A stretch of DNA of 64,000 nucleotides from Acidisoma cellulosilyticum (GTDB lineage Bacteria; Pseudomonadota; Alphaproteobacteria; Acetobacterales; Acetobacteraceae): the NCBI RefSeq assembly GCF_020621385.1, contig NZ_JAESVA010000001.1, positions 744,001 to 808,000 of the forward strand. Reading direction: 5' to 3'. The notes below the pieces were generated by a model, which saw nothing but the letters and a program-made list of their open reading frames with translations, was not told where the DNA came from and made no database searches. Made by a program: the position numbers and the translations under genes. Positions 17,468-27,117 of this stretch are shown piece after piece. Each line of letters starts with the position of its first letter. Within the stretch, counting starts at the first letter, position 1.

Positions 17468-18409
17468 GTGAGCGCCAGCGAAGACCAGACCATCGCGATA
17501 CCCGCAGCTCCGGAGGCGACGCATACCACCCTGCGCGCCACGGTGCCCGCGCTGGAAGCCCGGCTCTATCAGCCCGTGGCGCTGCTCGACCATGGATTCG
17601 TCCGCGTCATCGACTATATGGGCGATGACCATGCCATCGTGCAGGCCGCCCGCGTCTCCTACGGGCGCGGCACCAAGAAGGTGAGCGAGGATACCGGGCT
17701 CATTCGCTACCTGATGCGCCACCGGCACACGACGCCCTTCGAGATGTGCGACATCAAGTTCCACGTGAAGCTGCCCATCTTTGTGGCGCGGCAGTGGATC
17801 CGGCACCGCATGGCGAGCGTGAACGAATATTCGGCGCGCTATTCCGTCATGGACCGGGAATTCTACATCCCCGAACCGGCGCAGCTCGCTGGCCAGTCCA
17901 AACTCAACCGCCAGGGCCGCGACGCGATCCTGGAGGGCGAGGACGCAGCCCGCGTGCTGGCACTGTTGCGCTCCGATGCCGAGCAGACCTACGACAATTA
18001 CGAGTGGATGCTGAACGAGGGCAGCGCCGACAAGCCGGCCGACCCCGAGCGCATGGGTCTTGCCCGCGAACTCGCGCGGATGAACCTGACGCTCAACACC
18101 TATACGCAATGGTACTGGAAGACGAACCTTCACAGCCTCTTCCATTTCCTCTCGCTGCGCGCCGATCCCCACGCGCAATACGAAATCCGCGTCTATGCCG
18201 AAGCGATGCTCGACATCGTCGCGGCCTGGGTGCCGGTCGCCCATCAGGCCTTCCTCGACTACCGGATGGGGGCTGTGACCTTCTCCGGCCCGATGCTGGC
18301 CGTGCTGCGTCGCATGCTGAGCGGCGAAACGATCGCGCAGGCCGATAGCGGCCTATCCGTCCGCGAATGGCGGGAAATGATGGCGAGCCTTGAGATCGCG
18401 CCCAGCTGA
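17468..18409 (+). CDS. thyX: flavin-dependent thymidylate synthase ThyX
   Basis: A 313-residue enzyme that methylates dUMP to dTMP using methylene-tetrahydrofolate and FAD/NADPH. The ThyX motif is present as [16 protein letters not shown], preceded by [20 protein letters not shown]. Further typical segments are [20 protein letters not shown] and [20 protein letters not shown]. The start is a GTG preceded by AGAGG. It diverges from the tmRNA promoter region. No thyA is seen in the window. Confidence 0.96.
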   Translation: MSASEDQTIAIPAAPEATHTTLRATVPALEARLYQPVALLDHGFVRVIDYMGDDHAIVQAARVSYGRGTKKVSEDTGLIRYLMRHRHTTPFEMCDIKFHVKLPIFVARQWIRHRMASVNEYSARYSVMDREFYIPEPAQLAGQSKLNRQGRDAILEGEDAARVLALLRSDAEQTYDNYEWMLNEGSADKPADPERMGLARELARMNLTLNTYTQWYWKTNLHSLFHFLSLRADPHAQYEIRVYAEAMLDIVAAWVPVAHQAFLDYRMGAVTFSGPMLAVLRRMLSGETIAQADSGLSVREWREMMASLEIAPS

Positions 18410-18511
18410 ACAGACGGCAATCCCTGCGACTTCATGATGACATGGCAAGGGTCGTTGACCCCGGCCTGGCTTTGCCGCATGCACCCTGCGCGAACGTGAC
18501 GGAGGCCCCCG

Positions 18512-19435
18512 ATGGCCAAGACGACCGACCTGACCCATGCCAATAGCCTGATCGGCCGGCGCTTGCTGCTGGCCGGTGCCGCTGCCGGCCTGGCTTTGCC
18601 GGCCTTGCCCGCTTTCGCGGATACAACCGCACCAGCGGTCTTGGGCACGGAGACCGAGGGCAAGCCTTGGACGCTCGCGCGCTATACACAGGCGATGGCC
18701 GAGTCGGACCGCCCGACGACGATCTCCCAGAATGAATTCGATGCCATCCAGGCGCGCAAGCCGGCCGCCATGGCGCTCATCAAAAGCTATCTGACGCAGC
18801 ATTTCGGCTCGGCCGACCCGGCCGTGCTCGCCGCCTTTCAGCAGGTGCCGCGAGAATACTACCATTATATGTATCAGGAACATCTGGCGGCGCCGTCTGA
18901 GGCCTATGAGGCTGAGCCCAAACCCTGGGCCATCGGCTGGGGCTCCGCGCTGTCGGATTATCTCGGCCAGGCCTATATGACCCAGCTTCTGGCGCCGAAG
19001 CCGGGGATGGTATCGCTTGAAGTCGGCACCGGCAGCGGCTTCCAAAGCTCGCTTCTGTCCCGCATCGTCGATCACGCCTATTCGATCGAAATCATCGAGC
19101 CGCTGGGCAAAGCCGTCTCTCATATCTTCAAGCCGCTGGGCTATGACAATGTCACCACCCGCGTCGGCGACGGCTATTACGGCTGGCCGGAAGTCAAGGA
19201 TGGTTTCGACGTCATCATCGTCACCTGCGCCGCGGAATTCGCGCCGCCGGCCTTGTTCGCGCAGCTGAAACCAGGCGGCAAGATGATCATCCCGATCGGC
19301 CAGCCCTTCAAGCGTGGACAGGTCCTGTATGTCTACCACAAGGACGAGAACGGAAAGATCCACTCCCGCCGCGACGTCGGCGTCTTCTTCATTCCGATGA
19401 CCGGCGCCATCCAGAAGCAGCCGAAAGCGACCTGA
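18512..19435 (+). CDS. PCMT-like SAM methyltransferase with twin-arginine-type signal
   Basis: A 307-residue protein resembling protein-L-isoaspartate O-methyltransferase. The SAM-binding loop is SLEVGTGSGFQSSLLSRI, followed by SIEIIEPLG, GDGYYGWPE and DVIIVTCAAEFAPP, which are the usual PCMT order. Unlike cytosolic Pcm it has an N-terminal export signal: GRRLLLAGAAAGLALPALPA ending in AFA, with an RR pair that would fit the Tat pathway. About 80 residues of extra helical sequence precede the catalytic core. GGAGG lies just before the ATG. SAM is not expected in the periplasm, so either it is loaded before Tat export or the segment is a membrane anchor. Substrate unknown. Confidence 0.75.
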   Translation: MAKTTDLTHANSLIGRRLLLAGAAAGLALPALPAFADTTAPAVLGTETEGKPWTLARYTQAMAESDRPTTISQNEFDAIQARKPAAMALIKSYLTQHFGSADPAVLAAFQQVPREYYHYMYQEHLAAPSEAYEAEPKPWAIGWGSALSDYLGQAYMTQLLAPKPGMVSLEVGTGSGFQSSLLSRIVDHAYSIEIIEPLGKAVSHIFKPLGYDNVTTRVGDGYYGWPEVKDGFDVIIVTCAAEFAPPALFAQLKPGGKMIIPIGQPFKRGQVLYVYHKDENGKIHSRRDVGVFFIPMTGAIQKQPKAT

Positions 19436-19632
19436 CGCGTCCGCCGCGCGCGCGATAGGGCGGACAGCAACCGCCCTTCGCCGCTCATTTCATTTGCGCG
19501 GTTAAACCACATTTATTGTCGCCAGCGCGTCAACGAGGCATCGACCCGGCTGGCGTTGTCAGGCAGCATTGTCGCATTAACCCGCCCGCTGACACCGCCC
19601 GCCCTACCCGAACGCGAGGAAGAGCCCGCCAG

Positions 19633-22600
19633 ATGTCGATCCATGCTGCGCTGACGCATCGCACGACCTATACCTATGACAGATTGGTCAATCTTGGCCC
19701 TCAGACCATTCGGCTGCGCCCCGCCCCGCATTGTCGTACCCCTATTCTCTCCTATTCGCTGAAGATCTCGCCCGAACCGCATTTTCTGAATTGGCAGCAG
19801 GACCCGCAGGGCAATTTCCAAGCCCGTGTCGTCTTCCCCGAGAAGGTGCAGAATTTCGAGGTTCTGGTCGATCTCGTCGCCGATATGGCGACGATCAACC
19901 CCTTCGATTTCTTCATCGAGCCCGAGGCCGAGTTCTTCCCCTTCGCCTATGATCCGGTCTTGACCGAGGAACTGGCGCCTTTCCGCAAGATAACGCCGCC
20001 CGGTCCGGAACTGCTGCAGCTTCTGGCGGCGATCCCCCAGGATAAGAAAAAGACCGTCGATTTTCTGGTCGAGATCAACCAGCTGCTGGCCAGCCGCATC
20101 GCCTATATCGTGCGGTTGGAGCCGGGCGTCTGGACGCCGGAGGAAACGCTGACGAAGGCGACCGGCTCCTGCCGCGACAGCGCCTGGGTGCTGGTGCATC
20201 TGCTGCGCCATCTGGGTTTCGCCGCCCGATTCGTCTCAGGCTATCTCATCCAGCTGGTCGCCGATCAGAAGCCCGTCACCGGCCCCGCAGGCCCAACCGA
20301 GGATTTCACCGATCTGCACGCCTGGGCGGAGGTCTATCTGCCGGGCGCCGGCTGGATCGGCTTCGACGCGACCTCGGGCCTGCTGGCGGGCGAAGGCCAT
20401 ATTCCGCTGGCCGCGACGCCGGAACCTGCGTCGGCCGCACCGATCGAAGGCCTGATCGAGGAATGCGAAACCACCTTCGATTTCGAAATGAAGGTCGCGC
20501 GCATCAGCGAGACCCCGCGCACCACCAAACCCTATGATGACGCCACCTGGCAGGAGATTCTGCGCGCCGGCGCCCGCGTCGATCGCGCGCTGCTCGCCTC
20601 CGAAGTCAGGCTGTCGATGGGCGGCGAGCCGACCTTCGTCTCGGCCTCGGACTTCGATGCCGATGAATGGACGGTCGATGCGCTGGGCCCGACCAAACGA
20701 CGCATGGCCGGACGGCTCATGCGGCGCCTTGCCCCGCTCTGGGCGCCGGGGGCGGCGCTGCAATACGGGCTCGGCAAGCACTATCCGGGCGAGCAGCTGC
20801 CGCGCTGGGCCTTGCATTGCCATTGGCGTAAGGACGGCGAACCGGTCTGGCTCAATCCCGATCTTCTTGCCTCCGACGACGATACCGGTGACGCGACGCC
20901 GGCCGATGCGGCGCAATTCGCGGCCCTTCTCGCCGAGCGGCTGGGCCTGGACCCGGCGCTGGTCATTCCGGCCTATGAGGATATCCACTACTTCCTGTGG
21001 CGGGAAAAACGCCTGCCCGCGAATGTCATCGTGGAAGACGCCAAGCTGAAGGACCCGTTGGAGCGCGCGCGGCTTGCCCGCGTCTACGGCCAGGGGCTGG
21101 CCGCCTCGGTCGGCAGCGTGCTGCCGCTGCGCCGCGTGGTGGATGGGGCAAACCTGCGCTGGGAGAGCGGCAAATGGTTCTTCCGCGATGGGCCGATGTT
21201 CCTGGTCCCCGGCGACAGCCCGGTCGGTTTCCGCCTGCCGCTGGAAAGCCTGCCCTGGGCTGATCCCTCCCACCTGCCTTACGAGACCGCGCGTGATCCC
21301 TTCGCGCCGGTCACGGCGCTGCCGCCGCATCCGCGACGGGACCGGCAGTTCCGGCTCCCGGTCGATGCCGGCACCGGCGCCCCCGGATACGGCACCTATG
21401 GCTCCGCCGCCAATTACGGCGCGGCCGGCTACGGCGCGGCCGGTTACGGCCTGGCTGGTTATGGGTCCGGTGCGAATGGTTATGGCGCGATCCCGGGCCA
21501 GAGGGTGTCGCAGGACCCGGATTGGGACCGCGAGCGCCCACGCGTCGGCCGGGAGGAGAGCGGGCTGGTCCGCACCGCCATGGCCATCGAAGCGCGCGGC
21601 GGCATGATCCATGTCTTCTTCCCGCCGCTGTATGAGGCGGAAGACTGGATCGATCTCGCCGCCGCCATCGAGGCGACGGCCGAGGAGATGGGCCGCAAGA
21701 TCTTCCTGGAAGGCTATCAGCCGCCCTCCGATTCGCGCCTGTCCAGCTTCTCGGTCACGCCTGACCCCGGCGTCATCGAAGTCAACGTCCACCCGGCCGC
21801 GCATTGGGCCGAACAGGTGGAGCGTACCGAACAGCTGTATGAAATCGCCCGCGAAGAAGGCTTGGCGACCGAGAAATTCATGCTCGACGGCCGCCATATC
21901 GGCACCGGCGGCGGCAATCACGTCGTCATGGGCGGTATGGAAGTAGCGGAAAGCCCCTTCCTGCGCCGGCCGGATTTGCTGAAGTCGCTGCTCGGCTTCT
22001 GGCAGAACCATCCGAGCTTGTCCTACCTCTTCAGCGGCCTGTTCATCGGCCCGTCCTCGCAGCATCCGCGCATCGACGAAGCACGGATGGATAGTCTGAA
22101 CGAGCTCGATGTCGCCTTCGGCCAGGTCAGTCCCTTCAAGGAAACGCCGCCCTGGCTGACCGACCGTCTGTTCCGCAATGTGCTGGCCGATATGACCGGC
22201 AATACGCATCGGACGGAATTCTCGATCGACAAGATGTATGCGCCGGAAGGCATTGGCGGCCGGCGCGGTCTGGTCGAATTCCGCGCCTTCGAGATGCCGC
22301 CGCATGCGCAGATGTCGCTGACGCAGGTTCTGCTGATGCGCTCGGCGATCGCGGCTTTCTGGCAGAAACCCTATGAGCGTCCGACGATCCGTTGGGGGGC
22401 GCGCCTGCATGACGAATTCATGCTGCGCCATTATGTCCAGCAGGATCTGCAGGACGCGCTGCTCGATCTTGGCGATCTCGGATTCCCGATCCCGGCCGCG
22501 TGGTTCGCGCCGCATATGGAGTTTCGCTTCCCCGTCATCGGCTCCGTCAGCGTGCATGGCACCGAGCTTGAGGTGACGCATGCGCTGGAACCCTGGCACA

Positions 22601-23070
22601 CCCTGGCCGAAGACCCGGCAGCGGGGGGCACCGTGCGCTACGTCGATAGCTCGCCCGAGCGCCTTCAGGCCAAGGTGACAGGCTGGGTCGCGGAACGCTT
22701 CATCCTGTCCTGCAACGGGGCGGCGGTGCCGCTGCACGCGACCGATACTTTGGGCGAATATGTCGGCGCGGTGCGCTTCAAGGCCTGGAACCCGCCGAGT
22801 GCGCTGCACCCGACGATCAAGGCCCAGTCGCCGCTGGTCTTCGACATCTATGATCGCTGGAGCGGCCGGTCGCTCGGCGGGCTGACGCATTACGTCTCCC
22901 ATCCCGGCGGGCTCAGCTACGATCGCTTCCCGATCAATGCGAATGAGGCCGAAGCCCGGCGTCGGTCAAGGTTCAGCGTCAATCGCCATAGCGCGGGGCC
23001 GATGCAGGAGCCGCGCGGTTGGGCGGGCCGCGAACATCCGCGCAGTCTGGATTTGCGTGCCTTTGCTTGA
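19633..23070 (+). CDS. transglutaminase-like / DUF2126 protein
   Basis: A 1145-residue protein. The N-terminal part (about 1-290) has the bacterial transglutaminase N-domain (HRTTYTYDRLVNLGPQTIRL) and a papain-like core with Cys180 in TGSCRDSAW, His229 in DLHAWAEVYL and Asp in GFDATSG. The large C-terminal part is DUF2126, with LSMGGEPTFVSASDFD, HYPGEQLPRWALHCHW and LDGRHIGTGGGNHVVMGG. The ATG at 19633 was chosen because the conserved domain starts at once; an upstream in-frame ATG at 19516 adds only low-complexity residues. A Gly/Tyr repeat is inserted around residues 582-620. It leads a three-gene set with a circularly permuted ATP-grasp and a second transglutaminase. The product is unknown; a peptide-forming or peptide-processing pathway has been predicted for this set. 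Confidence 0.88.
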   Translation: MSIHAALTHRTTYTYDRLVNLGPQTIRLRPAPHCRTPILSYSLKISPEPHFLNWQQDPQGNFQARVVFPEKVQNFEVLVDLVADMATINPFDFFIEPEAEFFPFAYDPVLTEELAPFRKITPPGPELLQLLAAIPQDKKKTVDFLVEINQLLASRIAYIVRLEPGVWTPEETLTKATGSCRDSAWVLVHLLRHLGFAARFVSGYLIQLVADQKPVTGPAGPTEDFTDLHAWAEVYLPGAGWIGFDATSGLLAGEGHIPLAATPEPASAAPIEGLIEECETTFDFEMKVARISETPRTTKPYDDATWQEILRAGARVDRALLASEVRLSMGGEPTFVSASDFDADEWTVDALGPTKRRMAGRLMRRLAPLWAPGAALQYGLGKHYPGEQLPRWALHCHWRKDGEPVWLNPDLLASDDDTGDATPADAAQFAALLAERLGLDPALVIPAYEDIHYFLWREKRLPANVIVEDAKLKDPLERARLARVYGQGLAASVGSVLPLRRVVDGANLRWESGKWFFRDGPMFLVPGDSPVGFRLPLESLPWADPSHLPYETARDPFAPVTALPPHPRRDRQFRLPVDAGTGAPGYGTYGSAANYGAAGYGAAGYGLAGYGSGANGYGAIPGQRVSQDPDWDRERPRVGREESGLVRTAMAIEARGGMIHVFFPPLYEAEDWIDLAAAIEATAEEMGRKIFLEGYQPPSDSRLSSFSVTPDPGVIEVNVHPAAHWAEQVERTEQLYEIAREEGLATEKFMLDGRHIGTGGGNHVVMGGMEVAESPFLRRPDLLKSLLGFWQNHPSLSYLFSGLFIGPSSQHPRIDEARMDSLNELDVAFGQVSPFKETPPWLTDRLFRNVLADMTGNTHRTEFSIDKMYAPEGIGGRRGLVEFRAFEMPPHAQMSLTQVLLMRSAIAAFWQKPYERPTIRWGARLHDEFMLRHYVQQDLQDALLDLGDLGFPIPAAWFAPHMEFRFPVIGSVSVHGTELEVTHALEPWHTLAEDPAAGGTVRYVDSSPERLQAKVTGWVAERFILSCNGAAVPLHATDTLGEYVGAVRFKAWNPPSALHPTIKAQSPLVFDIYDRWSGRSLGGLTHYVSHPGGLSYDRFPINANEAEARRRSRFSVNRHSAGPMQEPRGWAGREHPRSLDLRAFA
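21376..21490 (+). repeat. degenerate 15-bp tandem repeat coding Gly/Tyr/Ala units
   Basis: Inside the DUF2126 gene, units of the type GCGGCCGGCTACGGC recur in tandem, encoding AAGYG-like pentapeptides (NYGAAGYGAAGYGLAGYG). The repeat is in frame and lies between the transglutaminase-side and later DUF2126 segments, so it is probably a flexible linker that expands by slippage. Confidence 0.7.
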
Positions 23071-23108
23071 ACAGGCCATAAGCTGTCCAAAATCATGACT
23101 GCGATGAG

Positions 23109-25613
23109 ATGAACCTGTCCGGGCTCCGTGAAGGCGTTGATGAGATGGTGGATGGCACACGCCATGTCCGCCCTCATTGGCGCGCGGTGCTCGGCGGGCT
23201 TTCGATGCTCTCCGACAGCCTCGCCAACCGCCAGCGGCGGCTGGATCAGGCCTTTGAGGACGAGGGCGTGCGCAGCATCCTGCCCGGCGCGCCGCTGGAC
23301 GGCGCGAACGAGGGCGACGGGCTGTGGCGCTGCGACCCCATTCCGCTGCCGATCTCGGCGCAGGAATTCATGGAATTGGAACAGGGGCTGAGCCAGCGGG
23401 CGAGCCTGTTCGAGGCATTGCTCGACGATTTATACGGTCGGCAGACCGCGTTGGCGGAAGGGCTGCTGCCGCCAGCACTCGTCTTCAACAATCCGGGCTT
23501 TCTCCGCGCCTGTCACACGCAGCCGACGGCCGATCACCCCAAGCTCAACTTTTATGCCGCCGACCTTATTCGCGGGCCGGACGGACAATGGCGCGTGCTC
23601 AGCGACCGCACGGCCGGTGCGGCGGGCGCTGGGATGGCGCGCGAAAACCGCCGGATTCTTTCCCGCGTCGTGCCGGAGATGTTCCGCTCCGTGCAAATCC
23701 GTCCGCTGCGGCCCTTTTTCGATCTCTGGCAGGATGCCCTGGTTAAGGCAGCCCCGCCCGGACGGCTGCATCCGAATGTGGCTTTGCTGACGCCCGGTCC
23801 CGGCAGTCCGCAATGGCTGGAACATATGCTGCTGAGCCAGGAACTGTCCTGCAGCCTGGTCGAAGGCGGTGACCTCACCATCCGTGGCGGCATCGTCTAC
23901 CTCAAGATGCTCAACGGGCTGCACCGGATCGATGTCATTCTGCGGCGCATGAGCGGCCGCATGCTCGATCCGTTGGAACTCAATTCCGGCAGCCTGCTTG
24001 GCGTGCCGGGCCTGATGGATGCGGTGCGCGCCGGCACTGTGCGGGTCGTCAATCATCCCGGTTCGGGCCTCACGGAAGCGCCCGCGATCCCGCATTTCCT
24101 GCCTGGCCTGGCGCAGCATTTCCTGGGCGAGCCGTTGCGCCTGCCGAGTGTCGAGACCGTGTGGCTGGGTGACGCCGCCGGGCGGGCCAGGGTCGAGGCC
24201 GACCCGACCAGCTGGCACTTCCTGCCGGCCGTGGGCGGCAATGTCACGCTATGGCGGCCGCAGGACATGGCGCCTGCCGAGCGCGCGCTGCTGTTCAAGA
24301 AGATCGCAGCCCAGCCGCAGGACTACGCGGCCATGCTGGCGGTATCACCCTCCCTCGCGCCCTGTGCGCGTGGCAATGAACTGGTGCCGCAGCCGATCGT
24401 GCTGCGCCTGTTCCTGGTCAAAAACGGTGGCCATTGGCATGCCATGCCGGGCGGACTCGCGCGGCATATGGAGCCAGGCCAGCTCACAGGCCAATTGCCG
24501 GCGCGCGGTATCTCGAAGGACGTTTGGGTTCTGGCGGAGGGGATGGAGAATATCGTCGGTCCCGCCGCCGTGCCGCAGACGACCCTCGCCGTCCGCCGCA
24601 CCTTCGGCGAACTGCCCAGCCGCACCGCCGATAACATGTTCTGGCTCGGTCGCTATATCGAGCGGCTGGAGACGGCGGCCCGGTTGACGCGCGCGATCAT
24701 TCTGCGTCTTGGACGCAATCCGCCGATGCCGCGGGAACATCTGGAACTGCAGCTGCTTGATGCCTGCCTCGCGGCCGCACATCTCACGGACCCCGACCAT
24801 TCCAGCAAAGGGTCGCCCACGGCCGCCGCCATCGTCGCCATGACGCGGGAAAACGGCCCCATCGGCCGGCTGCTCAGCCAGGCGGGAAGGTTGACCGGGT
24901 TGGTGCGCGACCGCCTGACCGGCGAAATGTATGCCGCCTTCATGCATATGCTGCGCGCCGCGACTGATGAGATCGCTGAGAGCGGCGGCAAGCTCGACGG
25001 TCTTGCCCATGCCATGGCAAGCATCCAGCGCTTCTCGACGGTCGTCGCCGGCCTTGCCGCCGAAAACATGGTGCGCGGCGGCAGTTGGATCTTTCTTGAT
25101 ATGGGCCGGCGGGTGGAACGTGCCGTGCTCACGGCGGACAGCCTCGCCATCGTCTTGGATCAGCCGGAACCGCGATGGGAGCTGGGCCTGCGCCTGGCGC
25201 TGGAGATTTGCGACTCGGCCATCACCTATCGCAGCCGCTATTTCACGACCTTGCAGGCGGGACCGGTGCTGGACCTCGTCATCGCCGACGACAGCAATCC
25301 GCGTGCGCTGGCCTTCCAGCTCGCCACGCTCAACCGGCTTCTGCACAGTATCGGCGACGGTGGCGATGACCGCGTCACCGCGCAGGCCGAAGCCTTGCTA
25401 CAGTCGACGCAGGACATCGTCACCGATGTTCTGACGGCACAGGAAAACGCGGCCTCGCTCGCCGCCGTGCCGGATCAGCTGCACGCGCTGGCCGAAGGCA
25501 TTCGCGGGCTGTCCGACCTCATCTTCCGCCGCTACTTCGCGCTCCTGCCCATGCCCCGCGCGGTGGGCGTGGAACAGGAAGACGAAGCCCCGCTGTTGCG
25601 CGGCGCGGCCTGA
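23109..25613 (+). CDS. circularly permuted ATP-grasp fused to alpha-E domain
   Basis: An 834-residue fusion. Residues about 1-490 are the circularly permuted type 2 ATP-grasp (DUF404/407-type), with ALVFNNPGFLRACHT, NFYAADLIRGPDGQWRVLSDRTAGAAGAGMARENRR split by the ATP-binding strands, GGDLTIRGGIVYLKML and DVWVLAEGMENIVG. Residues about 500-830 are the helical alpha-E domain, beginning LPSRTADNMFWLGRYIERLE and ending in FRRYFALLPM. In many bacteria these are two adjacent genes; here they are one polypeptide. ATP-grasp enzymes form amide or peptide bonds, so an amino-acid ligase role is likely. It lies 38 bp after the DUF2126 gene and 13 bp before the second transglutaminase, consistent with one operon. 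Confidence 0.9.
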   Translation: MNLSGLREGVDEMVDGTRHVRPHWRAVLGGLSMLSDSLANRQRRLDQAFEDEGVRSILPGAPLDGANEGDGLWRCDPIPLPISAQEFMELEQGLSQRASLFEALLDDLYGRQTALAEGLLPPALVFNNPGFLRACHTQPTADHPKLNFYAADLIRGPDGQWRVLSDRTAGAAGAGMARENRRILSRVVPEMFRSVQIRPLRPFFDLWQDALVKAAPPGRLHPNVALLTPGPGSPQWLEHMLLSQELSCSLVEGGDLTIRGGIVYLKMLNGLHRIDVILRRMSGRMLDPLELNSGSLLGVPGLMDAVRAGTVRVVNHPGSGLTEAPAIPHFLPGLAQHFLGEPLRLPSVETVWLGDAAGRARVEADPTSWHFLPAVGGNVTLWRPQDMAPAERALLFKKIAAQPQDYAAMLAVSPSLAPCARGNELVPQPIVLRLFLVKNGGHWHAMPGGLARHMEPGQLTGQLPARGISKDVWVLAEGMENIVGPAAVPQTTLAVRRTFGELPSRTADNMFWLGRYIERLETAARLTRAIILRLGRNPPMPREHLELQLLDACLAAAHLTDPDHSSKGSPTAAAIVAMTRENGPIGRLLSQAGRLTGLVRDRLTGEMYAAFMHMLRAATDEIAESGGKLDGLAHAMASIQRFSTVVAGLAAENMVRGGSWIFLDMGRRVERAVLTADSLAIVLDQPEPRWELGLRLALEICDSAITYRSRYFTTLQAGPVLDLVIADDSNPRALAFQLATLNRLLHSIGDGGDDRVTAQAEALLQSTQDIVTDVLTAQENAASLAAVPDQLHALAEGIRGLSDLIFRRYFALLPMPRAVGVEQEDEAPLLRGAA

Positions 25614-25626
25614 TCGGCCCAGCAAC

Positions 25627-26505
25627 ATGCGGTTCAAACTTCGCCACACCACCAGCTACAGCTATGACGAGCAGGTCGATCTCGCGAGCCATATGCTGCA
25701 TCTCAGCCCGCGCAGCCTGCCCTGGCAGCAGGTCACCGACGTCGCCATCCATTGCGACCCGACCCCGGCGCGCACAGCACAGGCGATCGATCATTTCGGC
25801 AATCGCGTCGAATGGATCTTCATCGAGGAGCCGCATGACCGGCTGGAGGTGACGGCGGTCTCCGAAATCGATGTCGCCTTCCCCAAGGCGCCTGAACCGG
25901 AAGCGACGCCGCCCTGGGAGACGGTCGCGGCGGAGGCGGCGGCCGGCGGCCTCCATGCCTGGGAAGCCGCCGAATTCACCTTCGCCGGCCCCCTGGTGCC
26001 GAACGATCAGGGCGCCGGCCCCTATGCGGCTGAATCCTTTCCGCCGGGGCGACCGATTCTTGCCGGGCTGATCGATCTCAATGCCCGGATCAAGCGGGAC
26101 TTCGCCTTCCGGCCGCTCAGCACGACCATCACCACCTCGGTGGCCCGCGTCATGGCGCAGCGCGCGGGCGTCTGCCAGGATTTCGCGCATCTCATGATCG
26201 CCGGGCTGCGCAGCCTCGGCCTGCCGGCGCGCTATACCTCGGGCTATATCCGCACCTATCCGCGGCCGGGCCAACCCCGCCGCATCGGCTCGGACGTCTC
26301 CCACGCCTGGGTCGGCGCCTGGCTCGGCTCGGCTCTCGGATGGGTCGATCTGGATCCCACCAACAACCTTATCGTTCGTGACGAGCATGTCGTGCTCGGC
26401 TGGGGACGGGAATTCAGCGATGTTTCGCCGCTGCGTGGCATCATCCTGGGCGGCGGTCCGCACGGCTTGGACGTCTCGGTCGACCTTGAGCCGCTTGAGG
26501 ATTGA
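25627..26505 (+). CDS. transglutaminase-like cysteine protease family protein
   Basis: A 292-residue protein with the bacterial transglutaminase N-domain (LRHTTSYSYDEQVDLASHML) and a catalytic core showing Cys183 in RAGVCQDFAHLMI, His226 in DVSHAWVGAWLG and Asp in GWVDLDPTNN. These papain-like enzymes are more often hydrolases or amidases than cross-linkers in bacteria. It is the third member of the cluster with DUF2126 and ATP-grasp/alpha-E, shorter than and distinct from the transglutaminase domain of the first gene. It starts 13 bp after the ATP-grasp stop. Confidence 0.9.
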   Translation: MRFKLRHTTSYSYDEQVDLASHMLHLSPRSLPWQQVTDVAIHCDPTPARTAQAIDHFGNRVEWIFIEEPHDRLEVTAVSEIDVAFPKAPEPEATPPWETVAAEAAAGGLHAWEAAEFTFAGPLVPNDQGAGPYAAESFPPGRPILAGLIDLNARIKRDFAFRPLSTTITTSVARVMAQRAGVCQDFAHLMIAGLRSLGLPARYTSGYIRTYPRPGQPRRIGSDVSHAWVGAWLGSALGWVDLDPTNNLIVRDEHVVLGWGREFSDVSPLRGIILGGGPHGLDVSVDLEPLED

Positions 26506-26511
26506 GAGCGC

Positions 26512-27117
26512 TTGCAGGACAGGTTTTTCCGCGACACGGCGCGTGATGCTGGCGCAGACAAGCGGGTCAGGGCATTCTGGCTTATGGCTGACGAATCCGC
26601 ATCCCCTTCCGTCGAAGTGCGCGACTACGGACCCGACCACTTGCTGTATCGTGTGGCCGTGCCGCCGGCCGCCATGCCGCCGGTTCTCCTGAAAGAGCTT
26701 GAAGCGGCCTGGGATGCCGCGCGCGCCCATTCCCTTTCGGCCAATTGGGGCGCTCAGCGCAGCTTTCGCTTCCAGAAGTCCGACGGGCAGATCGCCGATT
26801 TCGATCTGACGGACCGTGACGCGCGCTGCTGGGCCGGCGCCGTCGATGACGTGACCAATCTGGCGACGCTCGGCGGCGTTTCGCTTTGCCTGCGTCTGCT
26901 GGCCCTGGTCCAGCTTCTGGCGACGGCCCCTTGGGCCAAGCTCTATTTGTCATCGAAACGAGATGGCACGCGGATCGACCCTGCGCTGATGCGGGCGGCG
27001 GCGCGGGCGGATCTGACCGATGACGCCCGATTCGATGAAGTCTCCCTTCGCCGCAATCTGCCCGTGCGGCTTTCCGACCGCGATGGCGGCCAGACCTTTA
27101 CTGGAGTCTCTGCATGA
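26512..27117 (+). CDS. hypothetical protein in the ATP-grasp/transglutaminase cluster
   Basis: I do not recognise this family. It has 201 residues from a TTG 6 bp after the transglutaminase stop; the ATG at 26584 (MADESASPSVEV) would give 177 residues but lacks a clear ribosome site. The centre has a hydrophobic stretch (LGGVSLCLRLLALVQLLATA, about residues 120-139) that may be a buried helix rather than a membrane span, flanked by charged sequence. No signal peptide and no metal or nucleotide motif. The stop overlaps the start of the next lipoprotein gene by 4 bp, tying it into the same operon. Confidence 0.6.
   Translation: MQDRFFRDTARDAGADKRVRAFWLMADESASPSVEVRDYGPDHLLYRVAVPPAAMPPVLLKELEAAWDAARAHSLSANWGAQRSFRFQKSDGQIADFDLTDRDARCWAGAVDDVTNLATLGGVSLCLRLLALVQLLATAPWAKLYLSSKRDGTRIDPALMRAAARADLTDDARFDEVSLRRNLPVRLSDRDGGQTFTGVSA

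Noticed and set aside
21376-21490. Possible CRISPR-like or structural repeat
   Set aside because: The units are in frame, contiguous, degenerate and protein-coding, with no spacers.
20236-22902. 888-residue open frame on the minus strand
   Set aside because: It is antisense to the well-conserved DUF2126 gene, Arg/Gln/Gly-rich, with no domain. Long antisense frames are expected in GC-rich codon-biased genes.
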